Shown piece after piece: positions 17,116-25,415 of a stretch of 56,938 nt of DNA (position 1 is its first letter; the number at the start of each line of letters is the position of its first letter). The notes beneath the pieces were generated by a model that saw only the letters and a program-made list of their open reading frames with translations, did not search any database and had not been told where the DNA came from. A program made the translations under genes and the position numbers. Source of the stretch: Clostridia bacterium (GTDB lineage: Bacteria > Bacillota > Clostridia > Oscillospirales > CAG-272); NCBI GenBank assembly GCA_017451915.1, contig JAFTNJ010000017.1, forward strand, positions 1 through 56,938, given 5' to 3'.

Positions 17116-18333
17116 ATGAACGTTACGGTCAAGCCCTCCCATCTTTGCGGTGCCGTTGCGGCACCTCCCTCCAAAAGCATGGCGCACCGGCTGCTCATTG
17201 CCGCGGGATTGGCCCACGGGCAGAGCAGCATCACGGGAATTGCCGATTCCCAGGACGTGCTGGCAACGCTGGATCTTCTGGCGGGGCTGGGTGCGCACTT
17301 TGAAAAGAATTGTGGACAGGTGGAGATCCGCGGCATGGATCCCCGCAACGCCGCCCCCGTGCAACCCCTCTCCTGTCGGGAGTGCGGGAGTACCCTTCGG
17401 TTTTTCATTCCCATTTGTCTGCTTTCCTCCAACCCCGTGACTCTAACGGGAAGTGGGCGGTTATTTGCCCGTCCCTTGACGGTTTATGAGGAGATCTGTC
17501 GCCAAAGAGGTCTGCGTTGGGAGCAATCCGACGCTTCGGTGACTTTGCAGGGCCCCCTGCGCGGCGGGGAATTTACAATTCCCGGTAACGTGAGCAGTCA
17601 GTTTATCAGCGGACTTCTCTTTGCCCTTCCTCTTTGCGAGGAGGATAGCGTGATCCGCATTCTGCCTCCCCTGGAGAGCAAGCCCTACGTGGATATGACC
17701 GTGGCGTCGCTGCGGCGGTTTGGCATTACGGTGCTGTGGGAGGAGGAGCTTACCATCCGTATTCCCGGCAAACAGCAGTATCTCTCTCAATCCTTTGCGG
17801 TGGAGGGGGACTATTCCAATGCCGCGTTCTTTGACGGCCTACGTTTGTTGGGACACGATGTTTCGGTGACGGGACTGCAAGAGGAGAGCCTGCAAGGCGA
17901 TCGGATTTACCGTTCCTATTTTTCCGCTCTGGAGGAGGGCAATCCTACGCTCTCTTTGAGGCAATGTCCCGACCTGGGGCCGATCCTTATGGCGCTTGCG
18001 GCAGCGGGGAAGGGGGCAACCCTGACCGATACCGAGCGTTTGCGGATCAAGGAAAGCGATCGCGGCGTGGTTATGGCACAGGAGCTTTCCAAGCTGGGGG
18101 CCGACGTGACGGTGGGGGAGAACGAGATCTGCATCCGTCCCCGTCCTCTGCATCCTTCGGTTCAGCCCTTGAGCGGACACAATGACCATCGGGTGGTCAT
18201 GTCTCTGGCGGTGCTCTTGACCCGTCTTGGCGGCGAGATCACCGGTGCCGAGGCAGTGCAAAAGAGCCTGCCCGAATTCTTTCGTATACTACAATCCTTG
18301 GGATGTGAGGTGAACCTCCATGAAACTGAATAA
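17116..18333 (+). CDS. aroA: 3-phosphoshikimate 1-carboxyvinyltransferase (EPSP synthase)
   Basis: A 405-residue EPSP synthase joining shikimate-3-phosphate and phosphoenolpyruvate. Signature elements: PPSKSMAHR near the N-terminus, ECGSTLRFF, the GDYSNAAFF segment, KESDR and HNDHRVVM. Length is slightly under the usual 420-430, which is normal for clostridial enzymes. The start lies ten bases after the pheA stop with GAGG upstream, and the 3' end overlaps tyrA by 14 bases, so expression is coupled. Confidence 0.96.
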   Translation: MNVTVKPSHLCGAVAAPPSKSMAHRLLIAAGLAHGQSSITGIADSQDVLATLDLLAGLGAHFEKNCGQVEIRGMDPRNAAPVQPLSCRECGSTLRFFIPICLLSSNPVTLTGSGRLFARPLTVYEEICRQRGLRWEQSDASVTLQGPLRGGEFTIPGNVSSQFISGLLFALPLCEEDSVIRILPPLESKPYVDMTVASLRRFGITVLWEEELTIRIPGKQQYLSQSFAVEGDYSNAAFFDGLRLLGHDVSVTGLQEESLQGDRIYRSYFSALEEGNPTLSLRQCPDLGPILMALAAAGKGATLTDTERLRIKESDRGVVMAQELSKLGADVTVGENEICIRPRPLHPSVQPLSGHNDHRVVMSLAVLLTRLGGEITGAEAVQKSLPEFFRILQSLGCEVNLHETE

Positions 18334-19183
18334 AAATCATAAGATTCTGATCGTGGGTCTGGGACTTTTGGGCGGTAGCTACGCTCGTGCCCTGACCAAG
18401 CACGGCTACTCTGTCTCGGCCATCACCCGGGATCAAAGCTCCATTGATTACGCCCTGGAGCAGGGCATGATCCAAAAGGGGGCCGCCTTTGTTGACGAAG
18501 CCCTTTGCGCTGAGGCCGATATCGTGATCTTTGCCCTGTATCCCCACGTTTTTGTGGAATGGATCCGGGAGAATCAGCGGTATTTGAAGGCGGGAGCCAT
18601 TTTGACCGACGTTACCGGTGTCAAGTCCTGCGTGGTGGAGCAGATTCACGGTATGCTGCGCTCCGACCTGGAATTCATTGCCGCTCACCCCATGGCGGGA
18701 CGTGAGCGAAGCGGCGTGGAGAACAGCGACGACAGCATTTTCCGCGGTGCCAACTACGTAGTTACCCCTACCTCCGTCAACACCCCCGACGCCATTGAGC
18801 TTTGTGAGGATCTCGGCTGGAAGCTGGGCTTTGCCCGGGTGTCACGCCTGAGCCCCGAGGAGCATGACGAGATCATCGCCTTCGTTTCTCAGTTGACGCA
18901 CTGCATCGCCATTTCCCTGATGACCTGTCAGCCCACCGAGCAGCCCTTGGAGGACTATACGGGTGACTCCTTCCGGGATCTGACCCGTATCGCCCGTATG
19001 AACGACGAAATGTGGAGTGAGCTCTTCCTTTTGAATAAGGATGCGCTGTTGGAGCAGATGTCTCTGTTCCAGGACGAGCTCAGCAAGCTCAAGATCCTGT
19101 TGCGTGAGGGCAATCGGGAGGGCTTGCGGGATATGATGCGCAAATCCACCGCCCGTCGCGCTCTGTTTGATAAAAAAATTTGA
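18320..19183 (+). CDS. tyrA: Prephenate dehydrogenase
   Basis: A 287-residue NAD(P)-dependent enzyme that oxidatively decarboxylates prephenate to 4-hydroxyphenylpyruvate. The Rossmann motif GLGLLGGS occurs at the N-terminus; TDVTGVKS and HPMAGRERSGVE are the prephenate-dehydrogenase signatures, followed by a helical dimerisation domain. It lacks a C-terminal ACT domain. The start codon lies inside the end of aroA (14-base overlap). Confidence 0.95.
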   Translation: MKLNKNHKILIVGLGLLGGSYARALTKHGYSVSAITRDQSSIDYALEQGMIQKGAAFVDEALCAEADIVIFALYPHVFVEWIRENQRYLKAGAILTDVTGVKSCVVEQIHGMLRSDLEFIAAHPMAGRERSGVENSDDSIFRGANYVVTPTSVNTPDAIELCEDLGWKLGFARVSRLSPEEHDEIIAFVSQLTHCIAISLMTCQPTEQPLEDYTGDSFRDLTRIARMNDEMWSELFLLNKDALLEQMSLFQDELSKLKILLREGNREGLRDMMRKSTARRALFDKKI

Positions 19184-19223
19184 TAAAATAGAAAAGTTTT
19201 TTCCGAAAGAAGGTTGTTTTCCC

Positions 19224-20252
19224 ATGAATATGAATTTTATCCGCAAGCTTCCCATTCCCATGGACATCAAGGCAGAGTACCCTCTGACCCCCGAGCTTGC
19301 AAAGATCAAGTCCGACCGCGATGAAGAGATCAAAAAGGTCTTTCGCGGCGAGTCCGACAAGTTCCTGCTGGTCATTGGCCCTTGCTCTGCCGATTATGAG
19401 GAGGCGGTGCTGGACTATATTTCCAGACTGCGCCGCGTGCAGGATCAGGTCAGCGACAAGATTTTGATCATTCCCCGCATCTATACCGGTAAGCCCCGTA
19501 CCACCGGAGACGGCTACAAGGGAATTTTGCACCAGCCCGATCCGATGCAGGCTCCCGATATGCTCAAGGGCATCATTGCCATTCGTGAGCTTCATATGAG
19601 AGCCTTAAAGGAATCCGGCTTCAGCTGTGCCGACGAGATGCTCTATCCCGAAAATCACCGTTACCTGGACGATCTGTTGGCCTACGTTGCCATTGGTGCC
19701 CGCTCGGTGGAGGATCAGCATCACCGCTTGACCGCCAGCGGTCTGAACATTCCCGTGGGTATGAAGAATCCTACCAGCGGCGACCTTTCGGTTATGATGA
19801 ACTCCATTACCGCGGCTCAGCACGCTCATTCCTTTATCTATCGCGGCTGGGAGGTACAGAGCACGGGTAACCCCTACGCCCACGCCATTCTGCGCGGCTA
19901 CGTGGATGACCGCGGAAATTCCTTCCCCAACTACCACTACGAGGATCTGGCCCGTTTGGCTCAGACCTACGCCGAGAAGAATTTGCAAAATCCCGCGGTG
20001 ATCGTGGATACCAACCATGCCAACTCCGGCAAAAAGTATTTGGAGCAGGTGCGCATTGCCAACGAGATCCTTCATGCCTGCCGCCACAGCGGAGACATCA
20101 AAAAGCTGGTCAAGGGCTTGATGATTGAGAGCTATATTGAGGACGGCGCGCAAAAGGCAGAGGAGGGCATTTACGGAAAATCCATCACCGACCCCTGCCT
20201 TGGCTGGGACAAGACCGAGAAGCTGATTTTGAACCTTGCGGATCAGCTGTAA
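19224..20252 (+). CDS. aroF: 3-deoxy-7-phosphoheptulonate (DAHP) synthase, type I
   Basis: A 342-residue type I-alpha DAHP synthase, the entry enzyme of the shikimate pathway (phosphoenolpyruvate plus erythrose-4-phosphate). Recognisable segments: the GPCSA motif, PRIYTGKPRTTGDGYKG, IGARSVEDQHHR, PVGMKNPTSGD and the late VDTNHANSGK. It is closer to the E. coli AroF/G/H type than to the type I-beta enzymes common in Firmicutes; which isozyme symbol fits cannot be decided. The ATG at 19224 follows AGAAGG; an in-frame upstream start at 19167 would overlap tyrA and lacks a ribosome site. It is the last gene before a strong terminator. Confidence 0.93.
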   Translation: MNMNFIRKLPIPMDIKAEYPLTPELAKIKSDRDEEIKKVFRGESDKFLLVIGPCSADYEEAVLDYISRLRRVQDQVSDKILIIPRIYTGKPRTTGDGYKGILHQPDPMQAPDMLKGIIAIRELHMRALKESGFSCADEMLYPENHRYLDDLLAYVAIGARSVEDQHHRLTASGLNIPVGMKNPTSGDLSVMMNSITAAQHAHSFIYRGWEVQSTGNPYAHAILRGYVDDRGNSFPNYHYEDLARLAQTYAEKNLQNPAVIVDTNHANSGKKYLEQVRIANEILHACRHSGDIKKLVKGLMIESYIEDGAQKAEEGIYGKSITDPCLGWDKTEKLILNLADQL

Positions 20253-20260
20253 GTGAAAAG

Positions 20261-20303
20261 AAAATCCTTCCGCAACAGAAACCGCGGAAGGATTTTCTTT
20301 TTT
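20261..20303 (+). terminator. Terminator of the first aromatic operon
   Basis: A perfect 13-bp stem, AAAATCCTTCCGC (20261-20273) with GCGGAAGGATTTT (20284-20296), is followed by a pyrimidine-rich T tract. Confidence 0.92.
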
Positions 20304-20317
20304 CTTGTTTATAATAC

Positions 20318-20361
20318 GTTCATAAAATGAACATTGAAACAACACAAATCTGTGATACAAT
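20318..20361 (+). promoter_or_regulatory. Promoter with an adjacent 15-bp palindrome (metal-linked ABC operon)
   Basis: TTGAAA (20334-20339), 16 bases, TACAAT (20356-20361) with the extended -10 TGA. One base upstream of the -35 box lies a perfect palindrome, GTTCAT-AAA-ATGAAC (20318-20332), well placed for an operator. The arm orientation (TTCA..TGAA) is opposite to the TGAA..TTCA arrangement of ArsR/SmtB sites, and it does not match the usual Zur or Fur boxes, so the regulator is unknown. Confidence 0.65.
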
Positions 20362-20408
20362 GAATCTATCTGTGCAAGGCATAGAAATTTAGAAGGGAGG
20401 GAATCGGA

Positions 20409-20702
20409 ATGAAAAACCGTCGTGTGGCCATGGCCGTGGTTTGCCTGCTGGCATTGCTTGTGGTTTGGAATACGTGGGGGCTTTTCTCAGTAACGGAACA
20501 CGATTGCACCGGCGAATACTGCTTTGTCTGTCGCTGGGTCTCGCAATCCAATGAGACGCTGAAGCTGTTTTGGTACGGTCTTTGGATGCTTTCTCTGATC
20601 GTTCTGCTGTGCTTTACTCCCCGGTTCTTTCAGGCGCATACCCGCGGTATGCTAATGGATTTTTCCACTCCCATCCGGCTCCGAGATAAGCTTTCCAATT
20701 AA
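20409..20702 (+). CDS. Small membrane protein with a Cys/His motif
   Basis: A 97-residue protein with transmembrane segments at about 7-26 and 53-70. The extracytoplasmic loop between them carries His31, Cys33, Cys38 and Cys41 (HDC, then CFVC), a pattern suited to metal or disulfide chemistry. A conserved-looking cytoplasmic tail follows. GGGAGG lies eight bases before the ATG. It is the first gene of an operon with an ABC ATPase, a permease and a lipoprotein. I recall similar small proteins next to such transporters in Firmicutes, but no function is established; a metal-related role is inferred from the motif and neighbours. Confidence 0.75.
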   Translation: MKNRRVAMAVVCLLALLVVWNTWGLFSVTEHDCTGEYCFVCRWVSQSNETLKLFWYGLWMLSLIVLLCFTPRFFQAHTRGMLMDFSTPIRLRDKLSN

Positions 20703-20761
20703 ATCCATTGTGTTTCACCGAAAAACAATGAGATTTTTTTAGAAAGGAACACAGAGCCATA

Positions 20762-21427
20762 ATGATAGAAGTAATTGGCGTAAGCAAACAGTTTAAAAAC
20801 GAAACCGCGATTGATTATCGCGATATGATCTTTGAAAACGGAAAATCCTACATGCTTTTGGGGGCCTCGGGATGCGGAAAATCCACTCTGCTGAACATGA
20901 TTGCCGGCATCCTCTCCGCCGAGCAGGGCAAGATCCTGATCGACGGCGTAAATATGAGTGAAAAGAGTCAGCGGGAAAAGGATCGCTTCCGCATCGAAAA
21001 AATCGGCTATATCTTCCAGGATTTTAAGCTGATTCCCGATATGACCGTGATGGATAACATCAATATTCTCCGCCTGGAGGGCGTGGATACCTCCCGCGCT
21101 CCCGCGTTGTTAAAGACGCTGGATATTTATGAGCAGCGCAACAAAAAGATCAAGCATCTTTCGGGCGGACAAAAGCAGCGCGTTGCCATTGTGCGCGCTC
21201 TGGTCAAGACCCCCGACATCATTCTTGCCGACGAGCCTACGGGAAATTTGAACTTTGCCATTGGTGAGCAGGTGATCCAACAGTTGACCTCCGTGGCGAA
21301 GGGCAAGACCCTGATCGCCGTGACCCACGATGACCGCCTGGCCAAATATTTTGACGTGGTTGTGGATATGAACGAGATGACCGACGGCGGCCGACGGGAT
21401 CTGGTGGACGGAAAGGAGGGGGCTTGA
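20762..21427 (+). CDS. ABC transporter ATP-binding protein, MacB/LolD type
   Basis: A 221-residue ATPase with Walker A GASGCGKST (34-42), signature LSGGQKQR, Walker B ILADEPTGNLN and the H-loop VTHDD. Its size and the ADEPTGNL motif place it in the MacB/LolD/FtsE family that partners FtsX-type permeases. The next gene starts one base after its stop, so the two subunits are made together. Confidence 0.93.
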   Translation: MIEVIGVSKQFKNETAIDYRDMIFENGKSYMLLGASGCGKSTLLNMIAGILSAEQGKILIDGVNMSEKSQREKDRFRIEKIGYIFQDFKLIPDMTVMDNINILRLEGVDTSRAPALLKTLDIYEQRNKKIKHLSGGQKQRVAIVRALVKTPDIILADEPTGNLNFAIGEQVIQQLTSVAKGKTLIAVTHDDRLAKYFDVVVDMNEMTDGGRRDLVDGKEGA

Positions 21428-21428
21428 G

Positions 21429-22643
21429 ATGTTTCGATTTGCGATCAAGAATATGCTGATCAAAAAGATACAAATCATTTTGATCATTCTTTCCATTGTT
21501 CTTTCCGCCGGCGTGGGCGTGCTTGCCTATAACGTGGGCGAGCAGGTCAGCGACGGGATCTCGGGTACGGCGGGGTACTATTCCGCCATCATCGGTCCCT
21601 CGGGAAGTGCCACTCAGCTGGCCATGAACACCATGTATTTTACCGATGAGCCCCTGGGAACCATTCCCTATACCCTTGTTACCGAGCTGATGCAGGATAC
21701 CCGCGTCAATGAGGTGATCCCCTTTGCTATGGCCGACAGCTACAACGGGTCCTCGGTGGTGGGTACCACCACGGGCTTCCTTTCCTCCAAAACCGTAGGG
21801 GAAGGACGTTTGTTTGATGACCACGGTGAATTTGAGGTAGTGGTGGGCTGGTCGGTCGCCCAAATGAACGAGCTGAAGGTGGGCGACCAACTGTATACCA
21901 GCCACGCCGCCGGGGACGTTCATACCCAGCCCTTGACGGTGGTTGGCATCCTGGAGCAATCCCACACGGTGTACGATAACGTGGTCTTTACCCAGCTGCA
22001 AACCATCTGGCAGGTACACGACCACGGCGAGGAAGAACACACCGAGGAGGAGCACGAGGGCGAGGAGGAGCACGATCACAGCACCCACGGCATGATTTGC
22101 GCAGTGCTGGTCAAGACCAAGAATCCCGGCTACGCCATGACCCTGGTCAACGATTACGACGGCAAGGTCTTTTCCACCGCCGATGGGGAGAGCTACTCGC
22201 TCCAGGCCATCGAGCCCATGGCAACGGTGCGCGGCGTGCTGGAGGATACCGATAACACCAAGTATATCGTCTTCATTCTCTGCGCCATTATCCTTTTGAT
22301 GAACATCATCATTATTTCCATTATCACGCTCCTGAATATGTATCACTCGGCCAAGGAGATCTCTCTGATGCGCTTGATCGGTATCAGCATGAAGAAGATC
22401 AATCTGCTGTATCTGATTCAAAACAGTCTGATCGGTCTGGTGTCCACGGTGTTGGCCTTTGGAGTGTCCCGCGTTTGCCTGCTCTTTATGGGTGACTACG
22501 TGGCAAGCATGGGCGTGGTGTTGAATCTTGCAACCGTGTATCCCATGGAGTGGATCCTGTTGGTTGCCGTCTTTTTGATCAGCGTTCTGCCTACGGTGGT
22601 TTGCACCGTGCTGATGTCCGGCAGGGACGGATTGGCAGATTGA
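21429..22643 (+). CDS. FtsX-family ABC permease with a His/Glu-rich extracytoplasmic loop
   Basis: A 404-residue permease with the type VII ABC layout: one N-terminal transmembrane helix (about 13-33), a large extracytoplasmic domain (about 35-270) and three C-terminal helices. A strongly charged segment at 197-220 is built from His, Asp and Glu (seven histidines within 24 residues, e.g. HDHGEEEHTEEEHE), a typical metal-binding sequence such as zinc proteins carry. The partner ATPase is directly upstream and the lipoprotein directly downstream. MacB-type systems usually move substrates outward or transmit force rather than import, so the direction of transport is open. Confidence 0.9.
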   Translation: MFRFAIKNMLIKKIQIILIILSIVLSAGVGVLAYNVGEQVSDGISGTAGYYSAIIGPSGSATQLAMNTMYFTDEPLGTIPYTLVTELMQDTRVNEVIPFAMADSYNGSSVVGTTTGFLSSKTVGEGRLFDDHGEFEVVVGWSVAQMNELKVGDQLYTSHAAGDVHTQPLTVVGILEQSHTVYDNVVFTQLQTIWQVHDHGEEEHTEEEHEGEEEHDHSTHGMICAVLVKTKNPGYAMTLVNDYDGKVFSTADGESYSLQAIEPMATVRGVLEDTDNTKYIVFILCAIILLMNIIIISIITLLNMYHSAKEISLMRLIGISMKKINLLYLIQNSLIGLVSTVLAFGVSRVCLLFMGDYVASMGVVLNLATVYPMEWILLVAVFLISVLPTVVCTVLMSGRDGLAD

Positions 22644-22662
22644 GTATGGAGGTCTGAATGTT

Positions 22663-23628
22663 ATGAATAAATCTTATTTGTTTCGGGGGATTACCCTGTT
22701 ATTGATCCTTTGCCTTTTGTGCGGATCGTTGGTTGCCTGCAAGGACGAGCCCATTGACCCTTCCACGGCTACCAAGCTGAGCTTTAAATCGGCGTCCAGC
22801 TACGAGTACCTCAAGGGGCTGGACGGACAGGCCGTGACCATCAACGGCTATCTTGCCACCAGCTCGCCTGCCGACGGCTCCTTCATCTTCCTGATGAATC
22901 TGCCCTTCCAAAGTTGCCCCTTCTGTATTCCCAATACCTCCCAGCTTTCCAATACGGTGGAGGTTTATCCGCAAAAGAATCAAAAGTTTGAATATACCAC
23001 CCAGGCCGTGAAGGTGGTGGGACGTCTGGAGGTCGCGCCCTCCGAGGACAAGCCCTTTACCGATGACTACGGCTACCAGTTCAACTTTAAGATCGTGGAT
23101 GCTACTTATACCATTCTTAAGGACGAGGATCTGACCGAGGATCTGGCTCTTTGGCAGAAGATCGCTTCCTCCGGCGTGGTGGATGAGATGTACCAGATGT
23201 ACGAGTATTTGAATTTCCTCTGCTTCTGGAACACCTATTCCATCAATTCCTACGTTGATTCCAACGGGGAGGTACAGCCGGGCTATTACCTGTACGCCTC
23301 CGATGCCCTGAATTTCCTGGTCAAGGACGGCGCGCAGTTCAACTACGGCTACAAGGACGGCTATTTTGAGGGCATCATCGCCGATATTGAGGCGGTGGAT
23401 CCCAACGCCTTTGAGGATCTGGAGCAGAACGTGAGGGATGCCAAGGCCTTGGCGGAATGGGCGTTGAAGGAATTGACCGACGGCAACTATACCAGTGAGT
23501 ATAAGTACGTGGAGAAGTTTGAAACCTACGACTATATTTACACCATTACCAACGGCGCCGCCCTGGAGGCGCAAATGAATACCCTTTACACTGCCTTCTC
23601 CGATTGGATCGGAAGCTGGGAACTGTAA
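22663..23628 (+). CDS. Lipoprotein resembling the DUF3299 family
   Basis: A 321-residue lipoprotein (lipobox LVAC, Cys at about 26). The region at about 45-160 (GLDGQAVTINGYL, then FIFLMNLPFQSCPFC, then VEVYPQ and VKVVGRLEV) follows the layout of DUF3299, a family found in zinc-related loci of gammaproteobacteria next to FtsX-type ABC transporters. CPFC is a potential metal or redox site. The rest (about 165-321) is mostly helical and unassigned. GGAGG precedes the ATG. It is the last gene of the operon before a terminator. The DUF3299 link is a pattern match by eye. Confidence 0.75.
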   Translation: MNKSYLFRGITLLLILCLLCGSLVACKDEPIDPSTATKLSFKSASSYEYLKGLDGQAVTINGYLATSSPADGSFIFLMNLPFQSCPFCIPNTSQLSNTVEVYPQKNQKFEYTTQAVKVVGRLEVAPSEDKPFTDDYGYQFNFKIVDATYTILKDEDLTEDLALWQKIASSGVVDEMYQMYEYLNFLCFWNTYSINSYVDSNGEVQPGYYLYASDALNFLVKDGAQFNYGYKDGYFEGIIADIEAVDPNAFEDLEQNVRDAKALAEWALKELTDGNYTSEYKYVEKFETYDYIYTITNGAALEAQMNTLYTAFSDWIGSWEL

Positions 23629-23633
23629 AGAAC

Positions 23634-23673
23634 AAAAAACCGAGGGATTGCAAATGCAATCCCTCGGTTTTTT
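23634..23673. terminator. Bidirectional terminator
   Basis: A long stem (AAACCGAGGGATTGC paired with GCAATCCCTCGGTTT, four-base loop) with A/T tracts on both sides separates the convergent lipoprotein and metallo-beta-lactamase-fold genes; it nearly touches the stop codon of the latter. Confidence 0.92.
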
Positions 23674-25243
23674 ATAGGTGTTGCGTCGAATGATAATCGG
23701 GGGTGTGGGTCTTATGAGAGACCACAAAGGGGCGCTCTCCAAGGAACCGAACCGCAAAGGGCTGATTTTCCGGAATCCCCCGCCGTTGCAGGGAGCAGGC
23801 GTTGTAGGTTCCGGGATCCCGATTCACGGCTTGGTCGGTAATATTGATATTGGAGAGGGAAAGGGGAGGCAGCTCGATCTCAATGGAATTGATGCGGTTG
23901 GCCTTTTCCTCAAAAAAGAGCTCAATCCATACCCGCGTGGGGGTATTGGTCATATTGACAAAGCGGAACTGAAAATCCTCCGGGCAGGCCGTATTCAGCT
24001 GTGTATATACCCAGGCTTCGGCCCCGGCCACGTCCAATCCCCGTTGCGCTGCCCGCTGCAATTCTGTCTTGGCATAGGGCTTGGGGGCGTAGGGGAGGGA
24101 AAGCGTGCGTTGCCGATCCCCGGTAATGATCTCGTCTACGTCGCAGTCACGCATGATATGTCTGGTGCCGTCGCGGTGAATACAGAACATGGAGTAGGCG
24201 TTGTAATCCGAGACCGGAAGCAGACATACTCGGGGGCGGATCAGATCGTACCCAAGGATCTCGGCCTCGGCGGCACCGCATTGAAAGCCGTGGTGGGGAA
24301 TCTGCAGAATATCGGATTTCAGATAGGTATCGTATTTTTCGGGGATTTTTGCAAAATCAAAGGAGGCGTCGGTGGCCCACAGGATCACCTGTCCTGCCAG
24401 CTCCATACGAATCACCAGGGAAATGGCGTTGATCTTTTGGGAGCGGTGCATGGTGTCGTCCATCGAGGCCAGGATCTGGCAGGCGGCGTCCCCGATCTGA
24501 TAACGCTGACCCGTGTGAGGCGCATATACCGAGGCTCCCGATGCCCTTATGCGTTCCCACAGCATAGGGATGTTGGTGATAGGAGAAATGTCATGCTCCG
24601 TGCCGGTAGATTCGGTTTGCAGCTTGGGGTAGTGCTCCAGATCGTCGTGCTCCGGGAACAGGAGCATGATCTTTTCGATTTTGATCTGCTCTCCGTAGCG
24701 ATCGTAAAAGCCGAGAAAGCATTGGTAGTGATCGGAGTGAGGATGGGTGAAGATCCAGGAGGCAATCACGGGGCACTCCCACGGAGACCCTTCCTTCAGG
24801 CATTGGAACAATCGCTCCTGATCGGGTTCGTGATTACAACCGCCATCGATGACCACAAAGCGTCCGTCACCAAGGCGAATGGCGTAGGAAAGTCCGTAAT
24901 CGGTGAGCTTTACCTGGGTGATCTGCGGAGTGACGCGCGCCCGGCCGGGGATATCGGTATAGGAAAAATAGTTGCAGTCCTCCTCAACAACCACGGAGAG
25001 CTCTCGGATTTTGGAAAAGAAATTCAAAAAGATTCCGATGGAATCCTTTTGTAGTGCAACAAAGCGGTGGAGACCGTTCTGGTAGGATTCTTTTTTCACA
25101 AAGCCCAGGGCTTCAAAGTAAGTGGTGTAGGATTCCAGGGAAGAGTCATCAACGTTAGATAGATTCAAGACTTGGGAGGTGCGGTTCTCCCGATGGAGCG
25201 TATATTCGGTTTCGCCAAAGGCGGGAAGAGAAAACGTAGACAT
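23672..25243 (-). CDS. Metallo-beta-lactamase-fold hydrolase of unknown function
   Basis: A 523-residue protein. Residues from about 105 to 360 form a metallo-beta-lactamase domain: HPHSDH (His167, His169, Asp171, His172), a later Asp in ATDASFDF and QIPHHGF, the ComEC-like variant of the metal site. The first 100 residues and the last 150 (a beta-sandwich-like tail rich in Phe/Asn) are unassigned. No signal peptide is visible, so it is probably cytoplasmic. It is a single gene, convergent with the ABC operon. Substrate is unknown; nucleic acid, phosphoester and lactone hydrolases all use this fold. Confidence 0.82.
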   Translation of the reverse strand: MSTFSLPAFGETEYTLHRENRTSQVLNLSNVDDSSLESYTTYFEALGFVKKESYQNGLHRFVALQKDSIGIFLNFFSKIRELSVVVEEDCNYFSYTDIPGRARVTPQITQVKLTDYGLSYAIRLGDGRFVVIDGGCNHEPDQERLFQCLKEGSPWECPVIASWIFTHPHSDHYQCFLGFYDRYGEQIKIEKIMLLFPEHDDLEHYPKLQTESTGTEHDISPITNIPMLWERIRASGASVYAPHTGQRYQIGDAACQILASMDDTMHRSQKINAISLVIRMELAGQVILWATDASFDFAKIPEKYDTYLKSDILQIPHHGFQCGAAEAEILGYDLIRPRVCLLPVSDYNAYSMFCIHRDGTRHIMRDCDVDEIITGDRQRTLSLPYAPKPYAKTELQRAAQRGLDVAGAEAWVYTQLNTACPEDFQFRFVNMTNTPTRVWIELFFEEKANRINSIEIELPPLSLSNINITDQAVNRDPGTYNACSLQRRGIPENQPFAVRFLGERPFVVSHKTHTPDYHSTQHL

Positions 25244-25354
25244 TGGAGACTCCTTTATCGTAGAAGTGATGGGGAAGGAGCTTGCACCTTCCTTTTTCTC
25301 ATTATACCACTTCCCGAAAAAAATTGCAAGGGATTTTGTGGAAATAATTGGGAA

Positions 25355-25403
25355 AAGAAAAAATGAAAACGCGCCGTGATCACAAGATCGTGGCGCGTTT
25401 TCT
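25355..25403 (-). terminator. Terminator of spo0A
   Basis: A 16-bp stem with two G-T wobbles (25366-25381 with 25386-25401, loop ACAA). On the minus strand it is followed by a long T-rich run (the complement of 25352-25365). Confidence 0.85.
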
Positions 25404-25415
25404 GTGTAGCGTTTT

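Noticed and set aside
20318-20332. CzrA/SmtB-type metal operator
   Set aside because: Those sites have the form TGAA-N6-TTCA; the palindrome here has the reverse order of arms, so a known family cannot be assigned.
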